Below, piece after piece: positions 34,490 through 46,760 of a DNA stretch of 64,000 nucleotides. The notes beneath the pieces were generated by a model. It ran no database searches. It saw only the letters and a list, made by a program, of their open reading frames with translations, and was not told where the DNA came from. This DNA comes from Pomphorhynchus laevis (taxonomy: Eukaryota > Acanthocephala > Palaeacanthocephala > Echinorhynchida > Pomphorhynchidae), in assembly GCA_012934845.2 (NCBI GenBank), contig WNNJ02003378.1, positions 99,831-163,830 of the forward strand. Direction: 5' to 3'. A program made the translations under genes and the position numbers. The first letter of the stretch is position 1. Each line of letters opens with the position of its first letter.

Positions 34490-36060
34490 TTATTTCAAAA
34501 TAGTGGGATTAACTCCCTGCTAATCCCTTCACCTTTTGTCAGCAGCGACTCTCCTATATCTTCTCTTATGCTGTTTTGAGTAATTCAGCAGACGTTCGAC
34601 TTATCACTTTTCATCATACCGAGCAAAAAGTTATCCAGCTTTGTCTTAAACTGCATTTCTGATCTTGCATCAACTGCTTTGACAGATAGAGCATTCCATA
34701 GGTTGATCACCCTCGTCGATAGCGTGAATTTAGGAGTCAGCCGGCAAGTTCTTTGCTTTACCAGTTTCAGTGCGTGGCCACGAGTTCGTTTATCTGTTGA
34801 AATCTCAAAAGAACTCTTCGCAAATTGTCCGTGAAGAATTCTTCTGGTAACAAGCAAATCGAACTTTATCTGTCGGTATTGAGGAAAGAAGAGGTTGATT
34901 TGGCTCACTTGATCGGCTGATACCATTTTAGTGGCTCTCCGCTGTACCTACTCAAGGATGTCGGTTTCTCATTCGGCCAAGGGGAATGCTGCCGGTAGCC
35001 CATACACTAGCAGCGGAAGCAGCTGCGTGGAATAAAGCACTAGGAACATATCTGGTTGATCACTGAAAACATACGTCGAATGGACAAGATCTTTCGAGTT
35101 GCTGCTTCAACTTTCCTAATCTTCTCATCTTTCGACTTGAGCGATCGAAACACCAATACTCTAAATCTTTTTCAGCAATGACAACTATGATTCGTTGACC
35201 TTTTAAGAAATATTACCGGTGATCTTCCCTGGATCCCAGTATCAGAACTACACACTTCTTCTCATTTATCAGCAGCAGCCAAAGTTTTGTCTAGTCAATC
35301 AAACGATTCAAATCTTCCTAACGTTTTGCACTATTAGAGGGATTTCAAAGTTCGCAGAAAGGTCACTGGCAAAGTCTTTGAAAAGAACCGGGCAGACTGC
35401 AGAGTATCGAGGGAAACCAAACTTAGCATTCTTTGAATTCGATGCAATGCCATTAACAGCAACACGGTTTGTCCTTCCGACCACGAATTGTGCTATCTAT
35501 TGAAGTAATTCATTGATAATTCACAGTGATTTCAGCTTTGCAAACAATCTACAATGAAAGGCATGATCGAAAGCTTTGCTGAAATCAATGTAAACCACAT
35601 CCACGGAGCAGCCGTTGTCGATAAGGGCAAACCAATGTTATCTTGTCACCAGTAGGTTAGACACGCAGGATCGTTGGCGCGTGAATCCATGATGCTGGGG
35701 ACACTGGTTATTATTGTTGACGAGGAATCTCTCCAGTTCGTGAATCACCACTCGTTTTAACCATTTGCAGACCACCGAAGTTAAAGTAACCGGACGGTAA
35801 TTGCTAGGAACAGCTGGGTTACCTCCTTTGTGCATAAACTTGATAATTTCATGTTTCATTCTCCCGGTAAGGCATTTGTCCAAAGACCTCAAGACCTCTA
35901 AAAACAGTGGTTAGCAGACCACAAAGTACTGAAGAAAGTTTACGCATGAATAACGGATGAGGTCCATCTGGCCAGGGAGCTTATTATACGTCTAGATTAT
36001 CAAATAATCATTCGACCAATTCACGATACACTATTGCATTACCAATCGTATCTAAGGATG
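34490..36060 (-). mobile_element. CR1-like LINE, 3' half
   Basis: Minus strand: fingers FMHKGGNPAVPSNYRPVTLT and then CPQHHGFTRQRSCVSNLLVT (35892-35638), followed by a palm A region (FSKAFD style, ~35600-35500), broken palm sequence, and the C-terminal domain at 34926-34585 (RTRGHALKLVKQRTCRLTPK, STRVINLWNALSVKAV, MQFKTKLDNFLLGMM). The RxxRGHxxKLxK and VxxLWNxLP strings are the classic CR1-like C-terminus. Many breaks. A fragment of the same family lies at 31960-32170. Confidence 0.75.
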
Positions 36061-36114
36061 GAGATAATAATAGCGCTGCTATAGTCTCGCATTCGCAAAC
36101 AAATTCATATTAAA

Positions 36115-36740
36115 AAAGGATTTATTTTTACGTGACAAATGCGTGTCGGCGCACGCTTACATGATCATAACAACAAAAAAAAACAAAAATCTAAGTCATG
36201 TGTCGAGAAGGTGGGAACGGAGGAGATATTTTAATGTGATAAAGGAGGGAGCGTGGTGGGCATCGAGAAGGAACTGATTCCAGGCGAGTGGGGCGGCGAC
36301 AAGTAAATATCGGATACGGTAGTTGTTAGAGTAATTGGGAACGTCGTATACGGTAGTTGTTAGAGTAATTGGGAACGTTGGATACGGTAGTTGTTAGAGT
36401 AATTGGGAACGTCGGATACGGTAGTTGTTAGAGTAATTGGGAACGTGGAGTACGAGGGAATTACTGGAACGCAGCGATAGAGAAGTGGGACGAGTGTCGT
36501 CTAAGAAAGGGACCAGATGAAGGCGGAGTTGGATACGGATGTGGATGGTGGGCCAGGCGAGTTGGAAAGATGTGTGGATGTGTGGTCGAAGCGACTGAGA
36601 CGTAGGAGCACTCAAACGGCGGAGTTGATGATGCGTTGTAGGGGTAGGATGATGGATTTTGGAGAATTTGCGAAAAGTCTGAGGCGGTAATCGATTTTAG
36701 GAAAGAGAAGCGATGAGAACTTACGTGAGCGGGTTTTACA
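36115..36740 (-). mobile_element. L2-like LINE, 3'-terminal fragment (copy 1)
   Basis: Matches the 3' part of the copy at 37075-38645, starting with the shared boundary CAAATGCGTG..CACGCTTACATGA. It encodes pieces like LHVPNYSNNYRIR. It is clearly GC-richer than its surroundings. A 34-bp tandem array (36314-36449) has expanded inside it. Confidence 0.7.
36314..36449. repeat. 34-bp tandem repeat, 4 units, inside the L2-like LINE
   Basis: Units beginning ATACGGTAGTTGTTAGAGTA start at 36314, 36348, 36382 and 36416. The sister copy at 37.2 kb has a single unit, so the array arose in this copy. Confidence 0.85.
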
Positions 36741-37074
36741 GCGATTATATGGGTAAAATCATATCTTTATTGAGCTTTAATTTAGCAAAAGTACCTTCGA
36801 TAGGAGTCAGGTCCTCACGCAAACCTGTGAATGACAATTAAAACAATAAAAAGTTTTTGTTTATTATTATTTTTGAAAAATATCAATGTATGGGACCCAC
36901 TTGAGGACAACAGAAGATATTAGATATTAGATATAAGAACAGTGGATATTAAAAACTATCCTCTGTTCGATCACTATTATCCTATGTTCTAAAACTTATT
37001 ATTTAGCATATAACTAACTGCGGACATGCATGTGCTCTTTTTGTTGACTTCTTAAAAAAAATTATTTTTACCTG

Positions 37075-38645
37075 GCAAATGCGTGCAGGTGCACGCTTAC
37101 ATGACCACGAAAAAATCTATATCATGTTTCGAGATGTGGGTACAGAGGCGGTATTTGAATGTAATAAAGGAGGGAGCGCGGCGGAGGTCGAGAGGGAGCT
37201 GATTCCAGGCGAGTGAAGCGGCGATGAGAGAATATCGGATACGGTAGTTGTTAGAGTAATTGGGAACGTGGAGTAAGAAGGAATTACGGGAACGCAGCGA
37301 TAGAGAGGTGGGGCGAGTGTCGTTTAAGAAAGGGAGGTTGATGAACGACGGGGAGCCGACAGTGATGAGACGAACAGTTACGAGAAGGCAGAGTTGTATG
37401 CGATTGTGGATGGTTGGCCAGGAGAGTTGGGCAAGGTATGTGGATATGTGGTCAAAGCGATGGAGACGTAGGAGCACTCGAACGGTAGAGTTGATGATGT
37501 GTTGTATGGGTAGGATGATGGATTTTGGAGAATAGGTGAAGAGACTGAGGCAGTAATCGATTTTAGGGAAAAGAAGCGATGAACGAAGATACATACATGA
37601 ACGGAAGTTGATAAGGGGGCAGATACAGCTTATGTCACGGAGAATTATCTTAAACTAGCGGACTTTGTCGCGGACGAAGAGTTTAAGGGAAATGTGATCA
37701 TCGAAATAAAATTCAAGAAAGTGAGATTGTGGTGTATGGGGATGATTTATGAGGCAATATCTACAGGGGGAGGAGATATAGTGTATGCGATGGGCGGGGG
37801 CATGATCATAGATGGGGATGTCATCGGCGTATTGCATGACGTTAAAGGAGTAAGGTTTGATAAGTATAGAGAGATCGCCAAGTAGAATAGATTAAAGCAG
37901 GGCACCTAGGATTAAATCTGGTGGGACCCCGCAGAAAATAGGGATAGGAGGAGCGGATGGTGAATTTGAACAGACGCGAAAAGAACGGTTGGATAGATAT
38001 GAGGCAAACCATGCTACGGAGGAGGAAGAAAAGCCGTAATCATAATGAAGGCGAGAAAGGAGGATGGAGTTGTCGACGATGTCGAAGGCGGATGAGAAGT
38101 CAAGGGAGATGAGAACACTATATAGAGCCTTGTCACGAGAAATTAGTAGGTCGTTGTAAACTTTCATGCATGCGATTTTTGTGGAGTGATTAGAGCAGAA
38201 AGCGGATTGGAAAGGAGGGTACAGATTGAATGAAGAGAGATACACGTTGATCTGTATTAAGATAATGCGCTTTAAGAGCTTGGAAAGAGTAGGAATGAGT
38301 GAAATGGGGCGATAGCTAGAAGTGATAAGTCGAGCGATTGTTTCTTAAGGAGAGGACTAACGATGGCGGATTTCGAGTGTGAAGGGAATATACGACTGCG
38401 GATGGATGAGATAAACAAGGTGGCGAGGAATGGAATATTGATGAGCATATGGATTTAAGTATGGGGTATGCATGGGATCGGCAGGTGAGGTTTTGTTGGG
38501 CATGGACATGATGACAAATGAGACTTCGGCAGGATACACAGGAAGAATATGAAAAAGTTCCGGGAGGATGAGGCGAGGCGAGTATCAGTGAAATGTAATA
38601 GAGAAGGCTTGTGAGAGAGCAACGTATCATTCGATAAAATGCTAG
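37075..38645 (-). mobile_element. L2-like LINE, 5'-truncated (copy 2)
   Basis: Minus strand: MSMPNKTSPADPMHTPYLNP (38.5 kb); a fingers region; FQSAFCSNHSTKIACMKVYN, ISLDFSSAFDIVDNSILLSR (palm A) and ASYLSNRSFRVCSNSPSAPP at 38245-37892; then FCGVPPDLILGALL (block B) and a C-terminal part (37594-37097) with LRRAPSFITFKYRL. An open-frame loss occurs around the catalytic YADD-equivalent (MQYADDIPIYDH, 37837). The 3' end boundary (37075) matches that of copy 1. Compared with copy 3 (43945-46100) it lacks the endonuclease region. Confidence 0.8.
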
Positions 38646-38699
38646 ATAGCATTCGATAAAATACTAATCATTCGATGAGATAAATCGAGAAATTCATTG

Positions 38700-38990
38700 C
38701 GGCCTTAAGCTAATCGATATGTATTATAGAAACCCGAATTTCGTAGAGTTACTGTTTAAGCTTTTAACTTCTTTTAATGTGCGAATTTTCAATAGTGTAG
38801 TCTTCATAGATCAAATAAAACAGGGAGTCAGAGTGCTTCAAGGCGATCCACTTATCCCTCTATTGTTTTCGTTATTTATAAGTCACCTACCACTTTGCAT
38901 TGGGACTATCTCTGATATCATCAAGATTTTATGCTGACGATCTGTTGATAATATAATATTAAATATCTGAAATACAATCGCCCTCGTACT
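38700..38990 (+). mobile_element. LINE reverse-transcriptase fragment
   Basis: Encodes QGVRVLQGDPLIPLLFSLFI, then SHLP and a frame-shifted FYADDLLI-like string: block B and the catalytic box of a LINE related to the interrupted copy at 32.9-34.5 kb. Too short to classify. Confidence 0.6.
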
Positions 38991-39018
38991 TTTTATGTAA
39001 CTATTGTGCATGCAATCT

Positions 39019-42000
39019 GTAGTGTTTAAACTGAAACCAAAGTGGTTTTATTCAACATCTAAAAATAGTGTTATAAGTAACATTGACATAAAATACAGCA
39101 TTCTTCGCAGCTTCGTTGTTTTGTTAATCCATATACTTGGTTGGTGTACGCCTGATGCGTTGGGTTCGTCGAAAAACTATAAGACCAAGGAATGTGACTT
39201 TGACCTCAGCATTTCCTTTCTGGTCATCGATTGTGGTCGTGTCATAGTCAGGCGTGTCAGCTGCATCGTCCTTATTTGCCTCGTCGTCTTTCGTTGCATT
39301 ATCATTTCCCTCGTTTGCCAAGTTTTGTGTCGAAACCTTCTGGATCTTTCCTGCTGCGTCTTCGACGGTCGAATAAGCTGGACTGGAATCCCAAAGTATC
39401 ACTCTCTGAACCATTTGCTCGTATTTAGAATGCCGATTATAGTTCCTCATTAGGACGTTGTGAGAATCTGTCAATCATTTCGGGAGGTTAAGCGGTGGTG
39501 TAAATCGTCGAGAAAAGGCGAAGAATTTGTTGTGAGGCGTGTAGTTTATAGCAGTGCAAATCAGACCTCGAATCGATAATAGTGTATCGTTTAGTACTCC
39601 CTCCCACTTTGAAATATCTTCCTTGTTCGCCTCTAAAGCCAATGATATTGTTTTCCATAATGTCCCATTCAATCGTTCGCGCTGTCCATTTGCCTGAAGC
39701 CTATATGGCCTTGTTTGACTACTTCCAATCCCTAGTTGGTTCAAGAAGTCCTTGAAATCTTTTGATTGAAAAGCAGTTCCTCTATCAGAGTGAATATATT
39801 GAGGACATCCGCAGAACGCGATTATTTTGCGAATACATTCGATGACTGTTTCAGTCGACGTGTCTTTCACCCCAAACGCGAATGGATAACGACTAAACTC
39901 GATAAAACACTATTTTTAGATGTTAAATAAAACCACTTTGGTTTCAGTTTAAACACTAAAATTTATTTAACATTGTAAGTAGTTGTTGTTATCAAGATAG
40001 TCTACAAATTTCTATAAATTCGATAGCTGCATCTTCCATCGCGCGATTTTATCGTTCTTTATCTTCCCGTATCGTTTATTATCAAGCATAAATGCGACAG
40101 ATTTCTGATCCGTAAGAAGAGTGAATAATCGAGGAAGGAGGAAATGCCTCAAATTTCGAAGAGCCTCAATTATAGCGAATGCTTCCTTGATGATATGGTG
40201 TCGCTTTTCACGCATATTCAGTGTACGTGAGAAGAATACCACTGGTTGGTTGTTCTGAAATAATGCTGCTCCGATGGCGTTTTCGGAAGCGTCCGTTTCA
40301 ACCGAAAAAGGACAATTGTCATCAATCGTACAGATACACGCGGCGATGGTCTTTCTTGATTGCTTCTATTGTATCACTCTGGTATCTTGTCAGCGGGAAG
40401 CGCAAATTCTGCTTCGTCAGCGGAGAAATCTTTGATGAAAATTTTTTGATCCATTTGCTATAATATGACAAGAATCCTAATAATCTCTTCAATGCCGTTA
40501 TATTTTCAGGAATTTTTAATTTACACAAAGCTGAGAGACGATCTGGATCAGGACGTAGTGTGTTCTATTCAATTTCATATCCGAGAGTTCGTAATTTTGT
40601 TACGCTGTAAATTGACTTTCTGTCGCTTATCTTTAACCCCAGGAGGTTTAGCGAATGCTTAAGCTTTTGTAAATTAAGGTCATGATCAACTTTGGTCTTG
40701 CCACATACTAAAATGTCGTAGAGATATGAGTAGACGCCTTTAAGCTCATTTGAATCGATCAAGTTGTTTATGTACCGCTGAAAATCAGATACTCCGTTAG
40801 TCACTCCCATTAGTATTTTTTGAAATGATATAACCTGCCCATTGCTTCAAACGCGGTGTATGGTCTTTCTTGTGGATCTATATCGATCTGGTAGTATGCC
40901 TCCTCAAGGTCGACAAGCGAGTAATAACGATGCTTAGATATTTGACCTACGATATCGGATATTTTTGGGAGGGAATATGTGCCTAGATACATATACCGAT
41001 TTATGGTTCGCGATAAATCGACAACAAGACGTTTTCGGCCCGTCTTCCTCGGAACAACGACAACCTGGGCTCTCCACGGAGACGAACTGGGTTCAATGAT
41101 GCAATTGTTCAGTAAACGTTGTACTTCAATGCGAATGAATTGTTCGTCCATTGAATTGAATTTCCTGCTTCTGTTTACGATGGGGAATACGTTGAGAGAT
41201 AAGTTCCTGAAAAGCTTGGGCGGTTTTATGCCTGTTGATGTAGACGCAGCCATTTTGATGCTTTCCAGAGAACCTCAAAATTCAATGACCAATGTTTGAT
41301 GTAGCCTAAGAAAGGGTAATCCCAATATCACTTCCGTACATAAACCTGGCAACACGTAAAGCTCAACGTTAGCATATTCTTTTCCTTGAAATTGAAAATC
41401 AACGATGCACTCAGCATAATCGGTCTTAATAGCTTCTGAAGCTAGGTAAACCCTCATCATAGTATTGAGCTTCCTTAGCTTTAACAAAGCGACAATCTTG
41501 CTATCGATAAAATGCCGGTGTCGATGAGTGCTGTTACAGGCTTTCCACATATAAAGATTTCTGCCTTCAGTTGAGATTTTGAGTTATTGACAGTTGAGAC
41601 GATAACCGATGAAGACGCTGTTTGTTGAAACTTTGATGATGCACATACACGGGAAAAGTGACCCTTCTTGTCGCATTTAAAACATCTCGCTTTCTTAGCA
41701 GGACAATTACTTTGATTATGCAAGTTGCCTCCGCAGAAGAAGCATGTCTTTGATTGATTGTTGTAGCTTCTGCTGGTCGATTTATCGATACGATTTAGGC
41801 ATTGTTCCTCATCACTTTCTTGATTATAATGTGGCGGTCCCTTTTTACATCCCTTGAAGTTCGTGCTGACTTGTGCAATCTAGACTCGTTGATCCGGAAG
41901 TGAGTCATCTCGTCGGTGGTATAACTCGACACTTTGCTGCGCCGTTACCAAGGATTTCGCGATGGAAATAGCTTTTTCGAGATCCAGTTGGTCGAATTCT

Positions 42001-42610
42001 AGAAGACGCTGTCTTATCGTATCAGACTTGAGTTCCACGGATGAAGGAATCTCTTATGTAATCGTTCTTTGATTCTTCTGCTGTCACCGCTTTGAAGTTG
42101 CAATCTTTCGCTGAGATCGTAGGGATTGAACTTAAATATCGATGTCTTCTTTGTGCTTCTGACTTCGGACAGATAGTACGTGACGCACCAGTACTTCGTT
42201 TGGTGTTTTGATGTAGATTTTATCTAGTGTGCCCATAGCCTAATCGTAGTTATTCGAATATTCAATCAACTTGTAGATTTGGTGGTCTACATGAATAAAT
42301 AAGTATTCCAGCTTATCCGTGATGTCGTTGATCGACAGGACATAGTTGAAGTTTGGTTTCCACAGCTTATACTATTTCTGGCTCATGGCTTCGTCTGGCG
42401 TTACATTAAATCGATCGAGTCGAACGTTCGACTTTCCGATTGACTGTCTTAAAATAGCGTCCTCCAAGATAAACATTGAAGTGAGCCTGTATCCAACTTC
42501 AACAATGTTAAATAAATTGTAGTGTTTAAACTGAAACCAAAGTGGTTTTATTTAACATCTAAAAATAGTGTTATAACTAACATAGACTTAAAATACAACA
42601 CAATCGATCG
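39019..42610 (-). mobile_element. Ty3/Gypsy LTR retrotransposon, old decayed copy (fossil)
   Basis: On the minus strand from 42.5 kb down: gag remnants; a zinc knuckle CFKCDKKGHFSRVC preceded by NQSNCPAKKAR (~41.7 kb); protease with ALIDTG (~41.5 kb); reverse transcriptase (41253-40565) with DLEEAYYQIDIDPQERPYTA and a YSYLYDILV-type catalytic box; RNase H (40242-40012); integrase core with IHSDRGTAFQS and then LQANGQRERLNGTLW (39870-39475); basic tail (39474-39124, RRTQRIRRTPTKYMD). A segment of about 85 bp (GTAGTGTTTAAACTGAAACC...) is repeated directly at both ends, 42521-42605 and 39019-39105, and marks remnants of the terminal repeats. A third copy lies inverted at 39906-39980 between RNase H and integrase, showing a rearrangement. 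Broken in at least eight places; old. Confidence 0.85.
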
Positions 42611-43015
42611 AATTTTAATATTAACAAGACTAAGAACATTAAATTTCGCTGAAGTAGTAGGCTCTCTCGCTCTGAGTCCTCATGCATGATAACCAAAGTA
42701 TCAATTTTACAAATCCTTATAAGCATTTTGAGATCGTTTTTTCTACCAATGATCGTTCTATGAGCATTTTTAATTGAGATTAACTAAATTAATCAGCACT
42801 CTTTCTTCTCGGAATCTTGCGGTCCTTTTATTGTATGAGGCTCTCAAATATTTTATTGAATGGAGCTATCATAATTATTTGGGAAGAGCTGTTAGTTTAA
42901 AATTTCTTACAACTAGACAAATGTAAGTCGATCTTTTTCGAAAAGTTCGCTAATAATTCAGATGGTAGACTTGTTGCTTTATGTATCACTACAATCATAA
43001 GTAATCTACTTTTAC
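42611..43015. other. AT-rich spacer
   Basis: Nothing recognisable between the Gypsy fossil and the two-unit tandem repeat. Confidence 0.4.
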
Positions 43016-43345
43016 AGCGAATTCAGTCGAATTGAGTTAGTTAAATACATAAGGTTCTCAAGTACCAAACATCTTAATGGCCCGATAGAAAATTGATTGA
43101 GTTGTGTGAGAAAGTGAAATAGATGCTTTCACAATTACAACCAAAACACTTTGGTTGTGATTGTGAACATCATCAAGTGAATTCGAATTCAGTCGAATTG
43201 AGTTAGTTAAATACACAAGGTCCTCAAGTACCAAACATCTTAATGGGCTGATAGAAAATTGATTGAATTGCGTGAGAAAGTGAAATAGATGCTTTCACAA
43301 TTACAACCGAAACACTGGTTGTAATTGTAAACATCCCCAAGTTAG
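43016..43345. repeat. Two-unit tandem repeat, ~168 bp period
   Basis: CGAATTCAGTCGAATTGAGT starts at 43018 and again at ~43186. The units share CTCAAGTACCAAACATCTTA and GAGAAAGTGAAATAGATGC, with a few differences. Each unit ends in a hairpin, CACAATTACAACC..GGTTGTGATTGTG. Confidence 0.8.
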
Positions 43346-43349
43346 TTGT

Positions 43350-43945
43350 CTCTAGAAAAATTTGTGCTGCTAGGAGACTGCTATCTACTAATGGCTTCCC
43401 TCTCCTTCAAGTGTACCAGACAAACATGTATTGTCAAATCATTATGCGGTATCTCTGGGAAGAAAATATTGTATCTGCCGAAAAATACGGGTCGGAAGAG
43501 TCATCTTGGCTTGATGTTGATAATTGACGGTTAATGCTGATGTCATTTGGAAATGACTCGAAAACGTTGGCAGAGAACATATCGAACTTTGCCACCATAA
43601 TTCCAACTGAACACATGCACAAATATTATGATGCCTTATACCACATGTCGTCTAACAACATTATATAAAGTGCCGGTATTAGGCCTTTAGAAATTGGATA
43701 GGTTATGGTGCGTATTGTCAATATAGCATTGCTACAAATCGTGAAGCACGGCATTTTATCAGTAGCGAGTTCAAAACAGCTTTGCGCTAGACAACGGTGT
43801 GAAACTGAGCCAGTCATTCAATCCACCAGACATGCGTTTGAGGAGTCGTCAGATAATTGTGTATTAACACTTGACGTAAATAACTTATTTAACAAAATCA
43901 ACCGAAATTTTATGCTAAGAAACATCAACTTTGTATATTTGACCC
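43350..43945 (+). mobile_element. LINE with restriction-like endonuclease, reverse-transcriptase fragment
   Basis: Encodes PLEIG and MVRIVNIALLQIVKHGI (recalled family form: RPIGIGEVLRRIIGK), then SSKQLCARQRCETEPVIQST (LCAGQ.AGCEAAVHA form), CVLTLDVNNLFNKINRNFML (VLLVDASNAFNSLNR form, palm A) and RNINFVY. It belongs to the same family as 26.3-28.8 kb and 57985-58220 and covers the part missing from those copies. It is cut at ~43945 by the L2-like LINE. Confidence 0.6.
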
Positions 43946-46100
43946 TCCGAGGCAGAAATGCCGATATCGTGTATTTGATGTGCGGGTGCATAAGTATAGA
44001 TGAGGATGTCATCAGCGTATTGCATGACGTTAACGAAGAATAGTTTGATAAACGGAGAGATCGCCAAGCAGAAGAGAAAAAAACAGGGTACCTAGGACTA
44101 AACCTTGTGGGACCCCACAAAAAATAAGGATGGGAGAGAAGGATGATGAATTAGAACAGACGCGAAAAAAACGGTCGGATAGATATAAGGCAAACCATGC
44201 TACGGAGGAAGAAGAAAAGCCGTAATCATAACGAAGGCGAGAAAGGAGGACGGAGTGGTCGACAATGTCGAAGGCAGAGGAGAGGTTGATTGAGATGAGA
44301 ATACTATATAGAGCCTTGTATCGAGAAATGAGTAAGTCGTTGTAAACTTTTATGCAGGTGATTTCTGTGTAGTGATTAGTGCTGAAAGCGGATTGGAAAG
44401 GAGGGTACAGATTGAATGAAGAGAGATACACATTGATCTGTATTAAGATAATGCGCTTTAAGAGCTTAGAAAGAGTAGGGAGTAGTGAAATGGGGCGATA
44501 GCTAGAAGGAAGGGAGGGGTCGAGCGATTGTTTCTTAAGGAGGGGACGAACGATTGCGGATTTCCAGTGTGAAGGGAAGATACGACTGCGGATGGACGAG
44601 TTAAACAAGGTTGTGAGAAAAGGGGATATCGATGAGCATATGGATTTAAGTATGTTGGTAGTCAGAGGATCGGCAGATGAGGTTTTGCTGGGCAAGGACA
44701 TGAGAACATATGAGACTTCGGTAAGTGAGATAGTGAGAAGATGAAAGAGTTCCGGAAGGATGAGGCTAGGCGGGGCAGAGTGGGATAGGATGGAGACCGG
44801 GGTGTGATAGAGCAATGTGGATACTTTGGTCTGGAGAAATGACGAATAATCATGGGCATTGATGTTGCACGGCGAAGAGGAGCAAGCGAGGATTGAGTTT
44901 AAAGTATGCCAGAGAGTCTTAGAGTTGAATGAAGTGATGATTTTATGCTGCCAGAAGGAGTTGCATTTGGTACGTAGCAGGTTGAGATGAGACCGGCGAA
45001 GAGCAAGATAGGAATCATGGAAAGACGGAGTGATCGAACGAAAATCACGTCTGAGAGAGCGGTGATAGACTCTCAAAGCATGACGGAGTCGACGCTTTGA
45101 GAGTAGGCATTGGATGTCAAACCATGAGGCACGGTGCAAGCGACGGCGTGGTTGAGGCTTGAAGGGTAAGAGAAGATCGAGAATGGATGTGAGTTCAGGG
45201 TCGAAAAGAAAGGCGAGATCGTGAGGAGTGGAATATGTTTTTGTGGGATAGGATAGAGACGATTTGAGTAAGGCAGAGCGGAGAATGGAGAGGTCAAGAT
45301 TTCTCCAAGGGCGATGTAGGATTGTAGGTGTGTGAGGAGGGGTGCGTTTGTGAGTGATATCAAGGGTGATGAGCAAGTGATCGGATAGACCAGGATCGAA
45401 AATTGACAGTAAGGTGTGGACAGCAAATTGATCGGGGACAGCGATGATGTCGAGTGCCCAACCAAGGATATGTGTGGGGGCAATGGAGATGGGTTTGTAG
45501 TTATAGTTGGATAGAATGTTGATGAACTGGATGGATTCGGTCAAGAGAAGCGGTCTAGGCGGATGTTGAAGTCGCCAAGAACGATTGAAGGGATGAAGGA
45601 CAAAGAACAGTGGGACAGAAGGTCAGTGAGTTCGTTAAAAAATAAGGTGGTAGGAGAAGATGAACCAGGACGGTATACAATGGCGAGATCTAGAGTGATC
45701 GGGTTAGAAGAACGACAAATGAGCAGTTTAAAAGAGCAAGGACTGAAATGGGAAGTGATGTTGCGAATAGACCCGGGGTGACGGGCGAATGCGACAATGC
45801 CGCCATGATTAGAGAATTTAGAAGGGGATTTGCTGAGGGGGCGAGCGGATTCGACTAGTGAGCAACCGGCAGAGAGCAAACGGCGGATGAAGAGGTCGTC
45901 AGAATCGGAGTGCCAGGATTCGATGAGGCAGAATATATCGATGGATTGTTTGGTGAATAGGTTGAGTATGATATCGGATTTATTGAGAATATATCTGGTG
46001 TTGAGGTGACCGAGGCGGAAACCGTGTGTGGTGGTGAATTCCCCCCCCCCGTTTTACGGGGGAAAACGTGCCCGCACATGGGTAATGCAGCGCCTTAGCA
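43945..46100 (-). mobile_element. L2-like LINE, longest copy (copy 3), with endonuclease and reverse transcriptase
   Basis: Minus strand: a 5' leader with an 11-C run (46041-46051); endonuclease N-part 45879-45541 (GIVAFARHPGSIRN, LAIVYRPGSSSPTTLFFNEL, SIVLGDFNIRLDR). Then an open frame of 504 codons (45544-44030) with the endonuclease end (LGWALDIIAVPDQ, DPGLSDHLLITLDI), a connecting region, and reverse transcriptase: SAIVRPLLKKQSLDPSLPSS, SYRPISLLPTLSKLLKRI, YSILISINLSSAFDIVDHSV (palm A) and CGVPQGLVLGTLFFSLLLG (block B). The 3' part after block B is missing; the element joins the other LINE at ~43945. Its GC content is near half, against a third around it. That and the long open frame suggest a fairly recent arrival. 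Confidence 0.85.
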
Positions 46101-46760
46101 CTGCCATACAACTGGGCAATGCACATGCTTCAAGAAATCAACCAAAGAATCGACGCTCGAAGTTTTCGTTTAACATTGTTGTCAACTTGAATTATATTTT
46201 ATTAATTTTAAGAGTTTAAAATTTTGATTTATGTTGACAAAATAATAATTTATAATGACATACCGAAATGTACACTTTTAAAAGTGTACATTTCTAAAGT
46301 GGCATTGGCGATCGACTCTTAACTGCCTTATTTGTTGAAATCATGAAGTTCCTAATTAATTAATCAAAGTAAAGAGTGGATATTAATTAATATATATTAA
46401 TTAATTTGTTTCGTATATTAATTAATGTATATCTTAATTAATTTATTTCATCTGTTAATTAATATATATTATTAAATGTATTAAAATGAATATGTACATT
46501 TAAATTTTAATAATTATTATTAATTTTACTGTGCCAGCGGAGCATAGGCTCATAACACAATAAAAAATAAAGACAAAAACAATGTTAATGCTTGTGGAAA
46601 GCTAACAGGAAGGCCGTATTCGGTTATGAACAAAATAAAACACAAATATCTTCCTAAATGCATCGGGACTAAATGACTTGAATGTTCTTCTAACCAGCAT
46701 CTGTAAAACGAATGCTCGATAACACACTACTAGTATTAGCCCCAGACCTCAAATTCGACT
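46101..46760. other. AT-rich stretch with palindromes
   Basis: No gene. It contains a perfect 30-bp palindrome at 46265-46294 (GAAATGTACACTTTT and its complement) and TTAATTAATATATATTAATT-type repeats at 46380-46470. Confidence 0.5.
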
